14,926 nt of DNA from Bacillota bacterium (GCA_009787915.1 WQSK01000018.1:1-14926); one strand, 5' to 3'; shown: positions 5,346 to 11,926, numbered from the stretch's first letter. Notes: generated by a model from the letters alone, not told the origin. Translations and numbers: made by a program.

Positions 5346-6411
5346 AATCGTCGTCGGCATGTCTGGCGGAGTAGACAGTTCGGTGTCGGCGTACTTGTTG
5401 AAAAAACAAGGCTATGATGTAGTTGGTCTTTTCATGAAAAACTGGGAAGGCGACCCCACGTGCGACGGTTGTAGTGCGGTGGACGACTTTAACGACGTTG
5501 CGCGCGTTTGCGAAAAAATCGGGATTCCGTATTATTCGATTAACTTTGCCGACAAATACATGGACCGCGTTTTTAAACACTTCCTAAAAGGCCTAAATGA
5601 CGGCATCACACCGAACCCAGATATTCTTTGCAATCGCGAGATTAAGTTTGGACCATTTTTGGATTTCGCAGACAAAATCGGCGCCGACATGATTGCAACA
5701 GGGCACTACGCAAAAGTTTCTCACAACGATGGTATCGCTCAACTTCTGAAATCCAAAGACACCGACAAAGACCAAACATACTTTCTTTGTGCTTTATCAC
5801 AAAAACAGTTGTCGCGTGTAATTTTTCCACTGGGCGAAATCACAAAGCCCGAAGTCCGAAAAATCGCGACAAAGTTAGGACTCGTCACCGCCGACAAAAA
5901 AGACAGCACAGGAATCTGCTTTGTGGGCGAGCGCAAATTTCGCGACTTTATGCACCAATATTTTGGTGATAAACAAGGAAACATTGTGACCCTCGGCGGA
6001 GAGGTGGTGGGCAAGCACAAAGGTTTGGTTTACTATACGATTGGTCAGCGAAAGGGCCTTGGTATCGGTGCCACAGACGATGCCACCGACCGTTGGTTTG
6101 TCGTAAAAAAAGACGTTGCTTCAAACACACTTGTTGTTAATAACGGAGAGTGCCCAGAATTGTTTTCCTCAGCATTAAAATGTCGCGAGTTCAATTGGAT
6201 AACTCCGCAAACTGACACGACGTTTAAGTGCAACGTCAAAGTGCGCTATCGCCAGCCCGATCAACCATGCACGGTGACGGTACACAAAAACGGCGGTGTC
6301 AAAATCTCTTTTGATTCAAAACAACGCGCAGTCACCCCAGGTCAATGGGCGGTTTTGTACGACGGGGAAGTTTGCCTAGGCGGTGGCGAAATCACGGAGG
6401 TGTTTCCATGA
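5326..6411 (+). CDS. mnmA: tRNA-specific 2-thiouridylase MnmA
   Basis: 361 residues, normal family length. MnmA activates U34 of tRNA-Lys, -Glu and -Gln with ATP and inserts sulfur (s2U34). The PP-loop SGGVDSS (13-19) binds ATP. Asp99 and Cys102 in NPDILCNREIKF and Cys198 in GICFVGERKF are the catalytic residues at the expected positions. The C-terminal third (GQRKGLGIG, VRYRQPD, DGEVCLGGG) forms the beta-barrel domains. The start is supported by AAGGTG 8 nt upstream; the gene overlaps the TM2 gene by 20 bp and its TGA overlaps the phosphatase ATG. One MnmA substrate, tRNA-Lys(UUU), is encoded 1.6 kb upstream, which may be coincidence. A CDGC motif (46-49) precedes the region that normally reads CxSxED. 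Confidence 0.96.
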   Translation: MKNKKPKIVVGMSGGVDSSVSAYLLKKQGYDVVGLFMKNWEGDPTCDGCSAVDDFNDVARVCEKIGIPYYSINFADKYMDRVFKHFLKGLNDGITPNPDILCNREIKFGPFLDFADKIGADMIATGHYAKVSHNDGIAQLLKSKDTDKDQTYFLCALSQKQLSRVIFPLGEITKPEVRKIATKLGLVTADKKDSTGICFVGERKFRDFMHQYFGDKQGNIVTLGGEVVGKHKGLVYYTIGQRKGLGIGATDDATDRWFVVKKDVASNTLVVNNGECPELFSSALKCREFNWITPQTDTTFKCNVKVRYRQPDQPCTVTVHKNGGVKISFDSKQRAVTPGQWAVLYDGEVCLGGGEITEVFP

Positions 6412-6782
6412 ACAAATCAATCAAGGTGCTTTTGGTTTGCGAGGGTAATACTTGCAGAAGCGCCATGGCAGAGGTAATTTTAACGAACATGGTGCGCGGT
6501 GCGGGCCGCCAAGACGTCATAGCAAAATCCGCTGGTACACATGTTTGGGTTGGACACCCAATGTTGGACTTGGCGATTACTGCGCTTACGGAATGTGGCG
6601 AAGCCCTCCCACTTGAGCCCCACCGCGCGACGCAACTCACGGTGGAGATGCAAAAAGAATTTGACCACATAATTGACCTAAGGCAGATTTCCGACCCTGT
6701 TGGTTTTGGAACTCTTGATGCCTATATTACTACTTGCAAACAGTTACAGCAGTGCATGAAAGAGTTTATGGGGAAAATCTAG
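6408..6782 (+). CDS. Low-molecular-weight protein-tyrosine-phosphatase family protein
   Basis: 124 residues, short for the family (about 140-160). The P-loop CEGNTCRS (11-18) has nucleophile Cys11 and phosphate-binding Arg17, followed by MAE as in most members. The general-acid Asp96 lies in SDPVGFGTLDAY, the usual DP loop near the C-terminus. In Bacillota such enzymes dephosphorylate protein phosphotyrosine or phosphoarginine; arsenate-reductase relatives also exist, but the DP motif favours a phosphatase. The start ATG overlaps the mnmA stop (ATGA) with GGAGG 7 nt upstream. The stop TAG shares CTAG with the stop of the convergent toxin gene. Confidence 0.9.
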   Translation: MNKSIKVLLVCEGNTCRSAMAEVILTNMVRGAGRQDVIAKSAGTHVWVGHPMLDLAITALTECGEALPLEPHRATQLTVEMQKEFDHIIDLRQISDPVGFGTLDAYITTCKQLQQCMKEFMGKI

Positions 6783-7423
6783 ACCATTATTGCATCTGTA
6801 TCTACGTCGCTTACCGAAATAGCGCGGTGTCCGAAAAACACTTTCCCCGTTTGTATGGCGTTTTTCCGAGCCATTTTGTTTGGGTTGAAATCCCAGCACG
6901 CCTTTTCAAGTTTCTTTAAATCAGGTGTGCAAATACCTTTTTTAGCAAGATACTTAACCGTGTACCTGCCATCCATAAGTTTCCAAAACTCTTTTGCTTT
7001 TTCCAAAAGGCGTTCGGTATTTTCTTCCGCCCAAGCCTCTTGTTGCGTTAGGATATATCGTTTTTGGCTCTTACCCTTGCAATTTGGGAGTTCCGCCAAA
7101 ACTTCCTCCCAAGGCGTAAACAATGGTTTGTTCGGCGGCACAGGTGTAAGGCGGTCAATATAAACGCCTCCGAATTCGCAACCACGTATAGGTATAAACC
7201 CTTCGTTCTCGGCCTTTGGCGCGTCCCATAGTTTCACAGATTTGTGGGGGGGGGTAGACCAATTTTTCCGATTGTGATGACTGGTTCCTAAAGGCGCATA
7301 GTAAACGATACCGCTTGGTCGGTGGAGCAATGGACCAACGCAAGGCCTAAGTGTCGTCAAGTAATTCGAGTTCAGTTTGTTGATGAACTTGCAATAGCGG
7401 TCCGATAAATACCCAATTCTCAT
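6779..7423 (-). CDS. toxN: Type III toxin, ToxN/AbiQ-like endoribonuclease
   Basis: 214 residues (known ToxN/AbiQ about 170-185). The N-terminus GYLSDRYCKFINKLNS, then RPCVGPLLHR and YYAPLGTSH, follows the ToxN pattern (ISxKYxxYL..., xPxIGIxLExxxxxYxAPLTSP). The C-terminal half has QKRYILTQQEAWAEENTERL followed by LEKAKEFW, then CTPDLKKLEKACWDF, matching the conserved KxLxxQxxxIxxNxxxIxxKAxxxY and CxFxxLExK elements. Such toxins cut mRNA and process their own repeat RNA antitoxin; some abort phage infection. A C9 tract encodes the PP of STPPHK, in frame. About 28 extra residues follow the last conserved motif. It is convergent with the phosphatase. Upstream are a leaderless promoter and six 11-nt repeats. 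The assignment rests on motif recall, not a search. Confidence 0.78.
   Translation of the reverse strand: MRIGYLSDRYCKFINKLNSNYLTTLRPCVGPLLHRPSGIVYYAPLGTSHHNRKNWSTPPHKSVKLWDAPKAENEGFIPIRGCEFGGVYIDRLTPVPPNKPLFTPWEEVLAELPNCKGKSQKRYILTQQEAWAEENTERLLEKAKEFWKLMDGRYTVKYLAKKGICTPDLKKLEKACWDFNPNKMARKNAIQTGKVFFGHRAISVSDVDTDAIMV
7246..7254 (-). repeat. Poly-C tract (C9, sense strand) in the toxin gene
   Basis: Nine C on the minus (sense) strand, in frame, encoding the PP of STPPHK about 60 codons into the toxin. It is the longest homopolymer of this kind here. Loss or gain of one base would switch the toxin off. Confidence 0.75.
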
Positions 7424-7429
7424 GACATT

Positions 7430-7458
7430 AATTTACCACAAATTTTTGTTAAAAGCAA
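7430..7458 (-). promoter_or_regulatory. Leaderless-type promoter of the toxin gene
   Basis: Minus-strand TTGCTT (7453-7458), 17-bp spacer, TAAATT (7430-7435) with an extended TGg, then six bases to the ATG at 7423. The same TTGCTT -35 occurs before gene A. The -35 lies just downstream of the repeat array, so toxin transcription may be separate from the array transcript. Confidence 0.65.
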
Positions 7459-7468
7459 TAGGGAATTC

Positions 7469-7535
7469 TGGGTTTTTTGCTGGGTTATTTCCAGGTTATT
7501 TTTGGGTTATTACTGGGTTGTTCTTGGGTTTTTGC
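7469..7535 (-). repeat. Six 11-12-nt direct repeats upstream of the toxin; candidate RNA antitoxin
   Basis: On the plus strand units begin at 7469, 7481, 7492, 7503, 7514 and 7525 with plus-strand consensus TGGGTTATTNC; in the toxin sense they read GNAATAACCCA. Spacing is 12, 11, 11, 11, 11. The third unit is degenerate. Type III systems keep their RNA antitoxin as tandem repeats directly upstream of the toxin, which is this position, but known repeats are about 34-45 nt, so 11 nt would be unusual. No intrinsic terminator is seen between the array and the toxin. Alternative: an operator or bend array phased with the DNA helix. Confidence 0.7.
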
Positions 7536-7558
7536 AATGAGGGGTGGTGCAAAACGAC

Positions 7559-7578
7559 GGGGTGTATTATAACACCCC
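7559..7578 (-). promoter_or_regulatory. Promoter within a perfect inverted repeat, reading into the repeat array
   Basis: The minus strand has a consensus extended -10, TGtTATAAT, with TATAAT at 7566-7571. It is flanked by a perfect 7-bp dyad, GGGGTGT (7559-7565) and ACACCCC (7572-7578). No good -35 is seen. Transcription would start near 7559 and run through the 11-nt repeats toward the toxin. The dyad around the -10 looks like an operator, or a 5' hairpin if the start is further upstream. Confidence 0.55.
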
Positions 7579-7592
7579 CTAGTTTAAATTGT

Positions 7593-7622
7593 TTGCGTGT
7601 TCCGCCACAAATGTGGTATAAC
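7593..7622 (+). promoter_or_regulatory. Leaderless-type promoter of rpiB
   Basis: TTGCGT (7593-7598), 18-bp spacer, TATAAC (7617-7622) preceded by TGg, then six bases to the ATG at 7629. No ribosome-binding site. Confidence 0.65.
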
Positions 7623-7628
7623 CATATT

Positions 7629-8102
7629 ATGCAAGACATCATCATTGGTTCCGACCACAACGGGTTTGGTCTTAAAACCCAAATCAAACAGTTTCTTATA
7701 GAAAAGAAATTTTTCTGTGTTGACGTTGGGGTTCAAAGTTCCGCCAAGCCCGACAACAACGCCACGGTTCCGCCGATTCTGTCGGTTGTCAAGGAAGTCG
7801 CCGATTGCGTCAAGGGTGCAAAGCATTTTGCAGGAATCTTGATTTGTGGCAGTGGAATAGGTTTGTCAATCAGTGCAAATCGCTTTACTGGGATTAGGGC
7901 GGCACTTTGCACATCGGTTGAAATGGCAAAGAACGCGCGCGAACACAACGATGCAAATATTTTGTGCCTAGGTTCTGATGAACTTGATTTTGAAACCGCA
8001 AAAAAAATAATTACAACTTTTCTAAATTCAAAATTCATAGATAACGTTCAAAGATACCGCGTGCGCCGCGACATGTTCGACAACATGGACAAGGTAAAGT
8101 GA
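7629..8102 (+). CDS. rpiB: Ribose-5-phosphate isomerase B / LacAB family sugar-phosphate isomerase
   Basis: 157 residues, normal for RpiB (about 145-155). It interconverts ribose 5-phosphate and ribulose 5-phosphate in the non-oxidative pentose phosphate pathway; some relatives act on allose or galactose 6-phosphates. Visible features are GSDHNGF (7-13, normally SDHAGF) with the Asp-His pair, CGSGIGLSISAN (73-84) with catalytic Cys73, and GIRAAL (88-93) then AREHNDANILCLG (103-115), both family signatures. The start at 7629 is set by SDH placement and the promoter; the frame stays open upstream through the repeat region, but that part looks non-coding. It is co-transcribed with the HAD phosphatase (TGATG overlap). 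Confidence 0.93.
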   Translation: MQDIIIGSDHNGFGLKTQIKQFLIEKKFFCVDVGVQSSAKPDNNATVPPILSVVKEVADCVKGAKHFAGILICGSGIGLSISANRFTGIRAALCTSVEMAKNAREHNDANILCLGSDELDFETAKKIITTFLNSKFIDNVQRYRVRRDMFDNMDKVK

Positions 8103-8857
8103 TGAAAGTAATCTTTGCCGACCTTGATGGCACCTTGACCGACGATAATGACCGTGTTCCAAAACGTGTTGCCCTCGCAATCGCCGCGGTGCGCGCCAAG
8201 GGTCACATAGTTATCCCAATCTCGGGTTCGTCATATCCGTGGGTTTCGGAAAAGGTTTCGGGTTGCGAACTTGATTATATAATCTCCTCCAACGGTGGCA
8301 GGTGTTTTGACGAGGTCAACAAAAAAGTTGTTTGGCACGACACAATCCCTGTTGAAACCCTTGTTGCTTTGGTAAAAGAATTTGGAAAATACATGCCACA
8401 GCACCACATTCACCACGGAGGCAACCGAATTGATGTTGCGCCCGAAAAACTTGAACCACATATGTTAGAGGGTGTCAGTCAGTTTACGCCGAGCCTTATA
8501 GAAAACAAACTCCCGAATGGTATGGCGGAGTTTATGAAAAAACATAATCTTCACACCCCGTATAATACTTTTAACATGGCGAGGGATATCTATAATTACG
8601 GGGCTTACATGGACATCGTTCCGTCGTTTGTTACAAAAACTTATGCCGTGGGAAAGATGTGCAAACTACTTGGTGTCGACAAAAAAGACACAATCGCAAT
8701 AGGCGACGGTATGAACGATGTATCATTGTTTAATGCTTGCCACACAAAGGTTGCCGTTGGGAATGCAATAGATGAAATCAAGTCACTAGCCGACATTATC
8801 GTTGGAACAAACAACGAGGGTGGGGCTGCGGATTTTCTTTTGACGCTTGCAAAGTAG
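8102..8857 (+). CDS. Cof-type HAD-superfamily hydrolase (subfamily IIB)
   Basis: 251 residues. Motif I DLDGT (7-11) carries the nucleophile Asp7 and acid/base Asp9. Motif II is PISGSS (39-44), slightly unlike the usual TGR. A lysine near 179 (VTKTYAVGK) is motif III, and IAIGDGMNDVSLF (198-210) is motif IV with metal-binding Asp202 and Asp206. The large cap between 80 and 180 is typical of C2-cap Cof phosphatases, which hydrolyse sugar phosphates, pyridoxal phosphate or FMN. Being translationally coupled to rpiB (TGATG, AAGG 7 nt upstream) suggests a sugar-phosphate substrate. The promoter of the next gene lies across its last codons. Confidence 0.9.
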   Translation: MKVIFADLDGTLTDDNDRVPKRVALAIAAVRAKGHIVIPISGSSYPWVSEKVSGCELDYIISSNGGRCFDEVNKKVVWHDTIPVETLVALVKEFGKYMPQHHIHHGGNRIDVAPEKLEPHMLEGVSQFTPSLIENKLPNGMAEFMKKHNLHTPYNTFNMARDIYNYGAYMDIVPSFVTKTYAVGKMCKLLGVDKKDTIAIGDGMNDVSLFNACHTKVAVGNAIDEIKSLADIIVGTNNEGGAADFLLTLAK

Positions 8858-8875
8858 ACTTTTTTATGTTATCAT
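8847..8875 (+). promoter_or_regulatory. Leaderless-type promoter of the unknown gene pair
   Basis: TTGCAA (8847-8852), 17-bp spacer, TATCAT (8870-8875) with an extended TGt, then seven bases to the ATG at 8883. The -35 overlaps the end of the HAD gene. No ribosome-binding site. Confidence 0.7.
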
Positions 8876-8882
8876 AAACACA

Positions 8883-9329
8883 ATGAAAGACAAAAAGGCG
8901 CAAAACGATGCCGACCGTGTTCTTGGTGCGGGTACTTTGTTTCTTCCGTCAATGCTTCTTGCAATAAAAGAATCTAACAGAAACATTGAACGCATAAGGG
9001 AGGAGATTGGGGCACTGATAAGCGATACCGAGGGTTTCATTAATATGCTACGGACGCTGTCGGCAAACCTGAGTGACTATGCGCCTGAAAGACTTGCGGA
9101 TATTTTTGCGCCTTATGGATTAGTTGTTGTTGGTACGGTTGCGGGCGGAATTGTGCTTGGTCCACTTATCACAAAGTTGCGCTTTTTTGCACGCGAGAAA
9201 CAAATTTGCAAAGAGGCCCTTGATGGCGGAATCCATGTTACTGATGCCGAGAACTTGTTTTTGGAAAACGCAAAAACTATGACCGCCAAAGATGCCTACC
9301 TTGGAACAAAAGAGGAGTTGGGATTATAA
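8883..9329 (+). CDS. Unknown protein with one membrane segment
   Basis: 148 residues; not recognised. The ATG at 8883 is preferred over upstream in-frame codons because a promoter ends 7 bases before it. A hydrophobic stretch at 15-28 (AGTLFLPSMLLAIK) is followed by a charged helix (about 30-75) that could form a coiled coil, then one clear membrane segment YGLVVVGTVAGGIVLGPLIT (78-97), and a charged C-terminal part with KDAYLGTKEE. The layout suggests a membrane-anchored protein with helical domains on either side. It is coupled to the next gene by a TAATG overlap, so the two probably work together. No function is proposed. Confidence 0.7.
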   Translation: MKDKKAQNDADRVLGAGTLFLPSMLLAIKESNRNIERIREEIGALISDTEGFINMLRTLSANLSDYAPERLADIFAPYGLVVVGTVAGGIVLGPLITKLRFFAREKQICKEALDGGIHVTDAENLFLENAKTMTAKDAYLGTKEELGL

Positions 9330-10251
9330 TGTTATCTTCATTGAACAAAAGCGACCTTGAAAAAATGCACCGATATGGTCGGACAAAAGATATGCTCTTG
9401 TTACAAGAGTTCTTTCCCGAGATTTGCCCGTTTAGGGAAGTGGTTCTTGTGACAAACCCAGACGATGTTTTAAAAGCCGATGAAAAATTTTCTATGCTTA
9501 ATACAAACCGTCGTTGTGATACGCCTATTGGCGACAAAGTCCTAAATCGCGTATGGACAAGTCGTGATAAATCGGATGAAATACTTGATGACTTAAAAAC
9601 CGAATCCCAAGATGCAGGTATTATCATGTTCGCAACCGATTATCCGACCCTAAAGCGGTACGCACGCGATGGTGCAATGAGCATCTCTGTGCATCTTGGT
9701 AACAGTATCGACATTGATATACTTGGCAAAGGTTTCCCTGGTCATTATCTGACAAGAAATGTCTGTCGTCACCAATCTTTTAAAATTCCACTGGATGCGG
9801 AACAAATTCGGAGGTTGAACCTTGGCACGATAGGGCAGCACCAAACGTTTTTGACTTCGCCCGAACAATATACCGAAACAAAACAAATGTGGGAGCAAGA
9901 ACTCCTTGGTTTGGGCTACCCCCCCAAGAAATACAAGGAAAAATCCCCTCCGAATATTCTGGGGTTTCGGACAAGGTGTTTCTTGATGCAATCCGTATGG
10001 TAAAAAAACTGCCTGAACTGACACCCGAGTTAAAGTGGCGAAAACTTGATAGTTTCATTATCCAAGGCAACATCGAACAAAACCGTTTTGCCCCGTGGCA
10101 AATTGCGGGGACAGAGCGGTTTTTGGGAGCCGCACCAAAGAAGTTGAAAAGGTTGCTCGACCTCCCGCCGTATTCCAAGGTTGCAATGTTTCATAGGGCA
10201 AAAGCAAATTCCCTTAATTTAGGGGTTGACAAGTCCAAAACTATAATGTAG
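9329..10251 (+). pseudogene. Unknown protein, frame broken at a poly-C tract (phase-variable or error)
   Basis: Not recognised. The first frame runs from ATG 9329 for 224 codons to TAA at 10001-10003. The last about 30 codons after a C7 run (9919-9925) look random, while another frame opens exactly there and continues sensibly (QEIQGKIPSEYSG... to TAG at 10249-10251). With one more C the two join as GLGYPPQEIQGK and give about 307 residues. The joined protein has a FATDYPTLKRYARDGAMSIS segment, an HLGNSIDIDILGKGF segment and a basic C-terminus (APKKLKRLLDLPPYS). The ATG overlaps the previous stop with AGAGGAG upstream. C_CCC_CCC is also a formally possible -1 slippage heptamer. The end lies under the rpsJ promoter. 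Confidence 0.7.
9919..9925 (+). repeat. Poly-C tract (C7) at the frame break
   Basis: Seven C in codons TAC CCC CCC. The upstream and downstream parts of the gene are out of register by exactly one base here, so adding one C restores a continuous frame. Confidence 0.75.
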
Positions 10252-10254
10252 TAT
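10226..10254 (+). promoter_or_regulatory. Promoter of the S10 operon
   Basis: Consensus TTGACA (10226-10231), 17-bp spacer, TAGTAT (10249-10254). Nearby TATAAT (10242-10247) and TATTAT (10252-10257) have poorer spacing. The start near 10261 leaves a leader of about 62 nt with a small ACACG-GGTA-CGTGT hairpin (10270-10283) and a strong ribosome-binding site, unlike the leaderless accessory genes. Confidence 0.6.
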
Positions 10255-10309
10255 TATCTGTCGCGAAACACACGGGTACGTGTAACAACCCAACTCGTGT
10301 AAAGCGTAC

Positions 10310-10315
10310 AGGAGG
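10310..10315 (+). promoter_or_regulatory. Strong ribosome-binding site fixing the TTG start of rpsJ
   Basis: AGGAGG, 7 nt before TTG at 10323. It decides the start, because no ATG or GTG in this frame fits the conserved S10 N-terminus. Confidence 0.85.
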
Positions 10316-10322
10316 TATTGAT

Positions 10323-10631
10323 TTGGCAAAATCAAAAATTAGGGTAAGACTAAGCAGTTACGACCACAACTTGCTGGAAGCCGCTTGCGGTCGTATTTTG
10401 AATGTCGCAACAACAAACGGGGCAAAGATTTCAGGCCCTGTGCCTCTGCCGACAGAGCGCGAGATTGTCTGCGTTATCCGAAGCCCGCACAAATACAAAG
10501 ATAGCCGAGAACAATTTGAAATCAGAACTCATAAAAGGTTGATTGATATCTTTAATCCTACTTCACGCCTTGTTGACATGTTGGCGAAGTTGGAAATGCC
10601 TGCGGGTGTTGATATCCAAATCAGGATGTAA
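10323..10631 (+). CDS. rpsJ: 30S ribosomal protein S10
   Basis: 102 residues, standard size. It sits in the head of the small subunit and also takes part in NusB/NusE antitermination. KIRVRLSSYDH at the N-terminus, TNGAKISGPVPLPTE and the C-terminal PTSRLVDMLAKLEMPAGVDI are diagnostic. It begins with the rare codon TTG behind a strong AGGAGG; TTG may limit expression of the operon leader. First gene of the S10 operon, with its own promoter. 12 bp separate it from rplC. Confidence 0.97.
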   Translation: MAKSKIRVRLSSYDHNLLEAACGRILNVATTNGAKISGPVPLPTEREIVCVIRSPHKYKDSREQFEIRTHKRLIDIFNPTSRLVDMLAKLEMPAGVDIQIRM

Positions 10632-10643
10632 GGGTAGGTGAGT

Positions 10644-11291
10644 ATGAAACAATTTATCATCGGAATTAAAGAAGGTATGACACAAATCTTTGGCGACAAA
10701 GGTGTTGTTATCCCTGTAACCGTGGTTCGTGCAGGACCATGTGTTATTTCGCAACTTAAGACGGAAGAAAAAGACGGATACAATGCCGTCCAAATTGCGT
10801 TCGAGGACAAAAAGAAAAACCGCACAATTAAACCCGAAGCAGGTTTGTTTAAAAAAATTGGTGTTGCACCGAAAAAATTCCTTAAAGAATTTCGCGTAGA
10901 AACAACCGAGGGCCTTAGTGTCGGTGATGTTATTACTTGTGAAACATTCAAAGAAAAAGACATCGTTGATGTAACCGCAAACACAAAAGGTCGCGGATAC
11001 GCAGGTGTTATCAAGCGTTGGAACTTTGCACGCGGAACCATGTCACATGGTAACAGTCGCGCCCATCGCGCTCCTGGTTCTTTGGGTGCGAACAGTGACC
11101 CAAGCCGTGTTTTTAAAAACAAAAAAATGTCTGGTCATTATGGTAACGAGCAAGTCACAATCCAAAACCTTGCTATCGTTGGTGTGGACAAAGACAAAAA
11201 CTGTATCCTTATTAAAGGTGGAATCCCTGGGCCGAATGGCGCACTTGTTGTTATCAAAAATGCTGTTAAAAACAACGGAGGTGCAAAATGA
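10644..11291 (+). CDS. rplC: 50S ribosomal protein L3
   Basis: 215 residues from ATG 10644 (MKQFIIGIKEGMTQIF). A GTG at 10638 would add two residues, but the family normally begins at MK..IIGxKxGMTQ. L3 folds near the peptidyl-transferase centre. GRGYAGVIKRW and HGNSRAHRAPGSLG are the conserved loop. It ends in GGAK, and those codons (GGAGGTGCAAAA) form the ribosome-binding site of rplD; the stop overlaps the rplD ATG by four bases. Confidence 0.96.
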   Translation: MKQFIIGIKEGMTQIFGDKGVVIPVTVVRAGPCVISQLKTEEKDGYNAVQIAFEDKKKNRTIKPEAGLFKKIGVAPKKFLKEFRVETTEGLSVGDVITCETFKEKDIVDVTANTKGRGYAGVIKRWNFARGTMSHGNSRAHRAPGSLGANSDPSRVFKNKKMSGHYGNEQVTIQNLAIVGVDKDKNCILIKGGIPGPNGALVVIKNAVKNNGGAK

Positions 11292-11926
11292 TTAAAATTG
11301 ATGTCCTAGACCAAAAAGGTAAAGTCGCCGAACAAATCACGCTCTCGAAAGACGTGTTTGGGCAAGATGTAAATTCTTACCTTATTCATTCTGTTGCGGT
11401 GGCACAACAAAACAATGCACGTCAAGGAACAAAGTCAACATTGACCCGTTCAGAAGTTCGCGGCCATGCCGCAAAACCATACCGTCAAAAAGGTACAGGT
11501 CGTGCGCGTCAAGGCTCTACCAAAGCACCTCAATTCATCGGTGGTGGTGTTGCGTTTGCACCAAAACCTCGTGACTTTACAACCAAGGTCAACAAAAAAC
11601 AACGTCACGCAGCATTTGTTTCTGCAATCAGTGGCAAGTTGGCGGATAAAGAACTCATCGTATTAAAAGACCTTAAAATCAAAGAGGGTAAAACAAAAAA
11701 CATTGCCAAGATTATTGATGCGCTTAAAATGGACGGGAAAAACATCTTGTTTGTTAAATGCGGACATGACCAAGATTTCCTTCAGGCTTCGGCGAACATC
11801 GCAAATGTCAACGTAACAACCGCCGCTCAATTGTCTGTGCTCGACATCGTTAAGTGCAAATATCTAATCACAGGTGTTGCGGCAATTCGCGCTGTTGAAG
11901 CGGCATACGCAGGAGGTGCAAAATGA
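11288..11926 (+). CDS. rplD: 50S ribosomal protein L4
   Basis: 212 residues. L4 lines the exit tunnel and in many bacteria represses its own operon. The tunnel loop RGHAAKPYRQKGTGRARQGS (55-74) and the GGGVAFAPKPRDF segment are conserved. It starts inside the end of rplC (ATGA) and ends the same way into rplW, again with a GGAK tail that encodes the next ribosome-binding site. Confidence 0.96.
   Translation: MIKIDVLDQKGKVAEQITLSKDVFGQDVNSYLIHSVAVAQQNNARQGTKSTLTRSEVRGHAAKPYRQKGTGRARQGSTKAPQFIGGGVAFAPKPRDFTTKVNKKQRHAAFVSAISGKLADKELIVLKDLKIKEGKTKNIAKIIDALKMDGKNILFVKCGHDQDFLQASANIANVNVTTAAQLSVLDIVKCKYLITGVAAIRAVEAAYAGGAK

Noticed and set aside
6779..6782. CTAG shared by two convergent stop codons as a regulatory signal
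   Set aside because: It is the simple result of tightly packed convergent genes; no hairpin or other signal is present there.
7469..7535. CRISPR array or telomere-like repeats
   Set aside because: Units are 11-12 nt with no spacers between them and no cas genes nearby; resemblance to TTAGGG is only partial and a chromosomal interior site makes telomeres implausible.
7559..7578. Intrinsic terminator at the GGGGTGT/ACACCCC dyad
   Set aside because: No T-tract follows on either strand and the loop is a consensus -10, so a promoter/operator reading is better.
7422..7628. N-terminal extension of rpiB through the repeat region
   Set aside because: The translated repeat region has no RpiB similarity; the family begins at IIIGSDH and a promoter ends six bases before the ATG at 7629.
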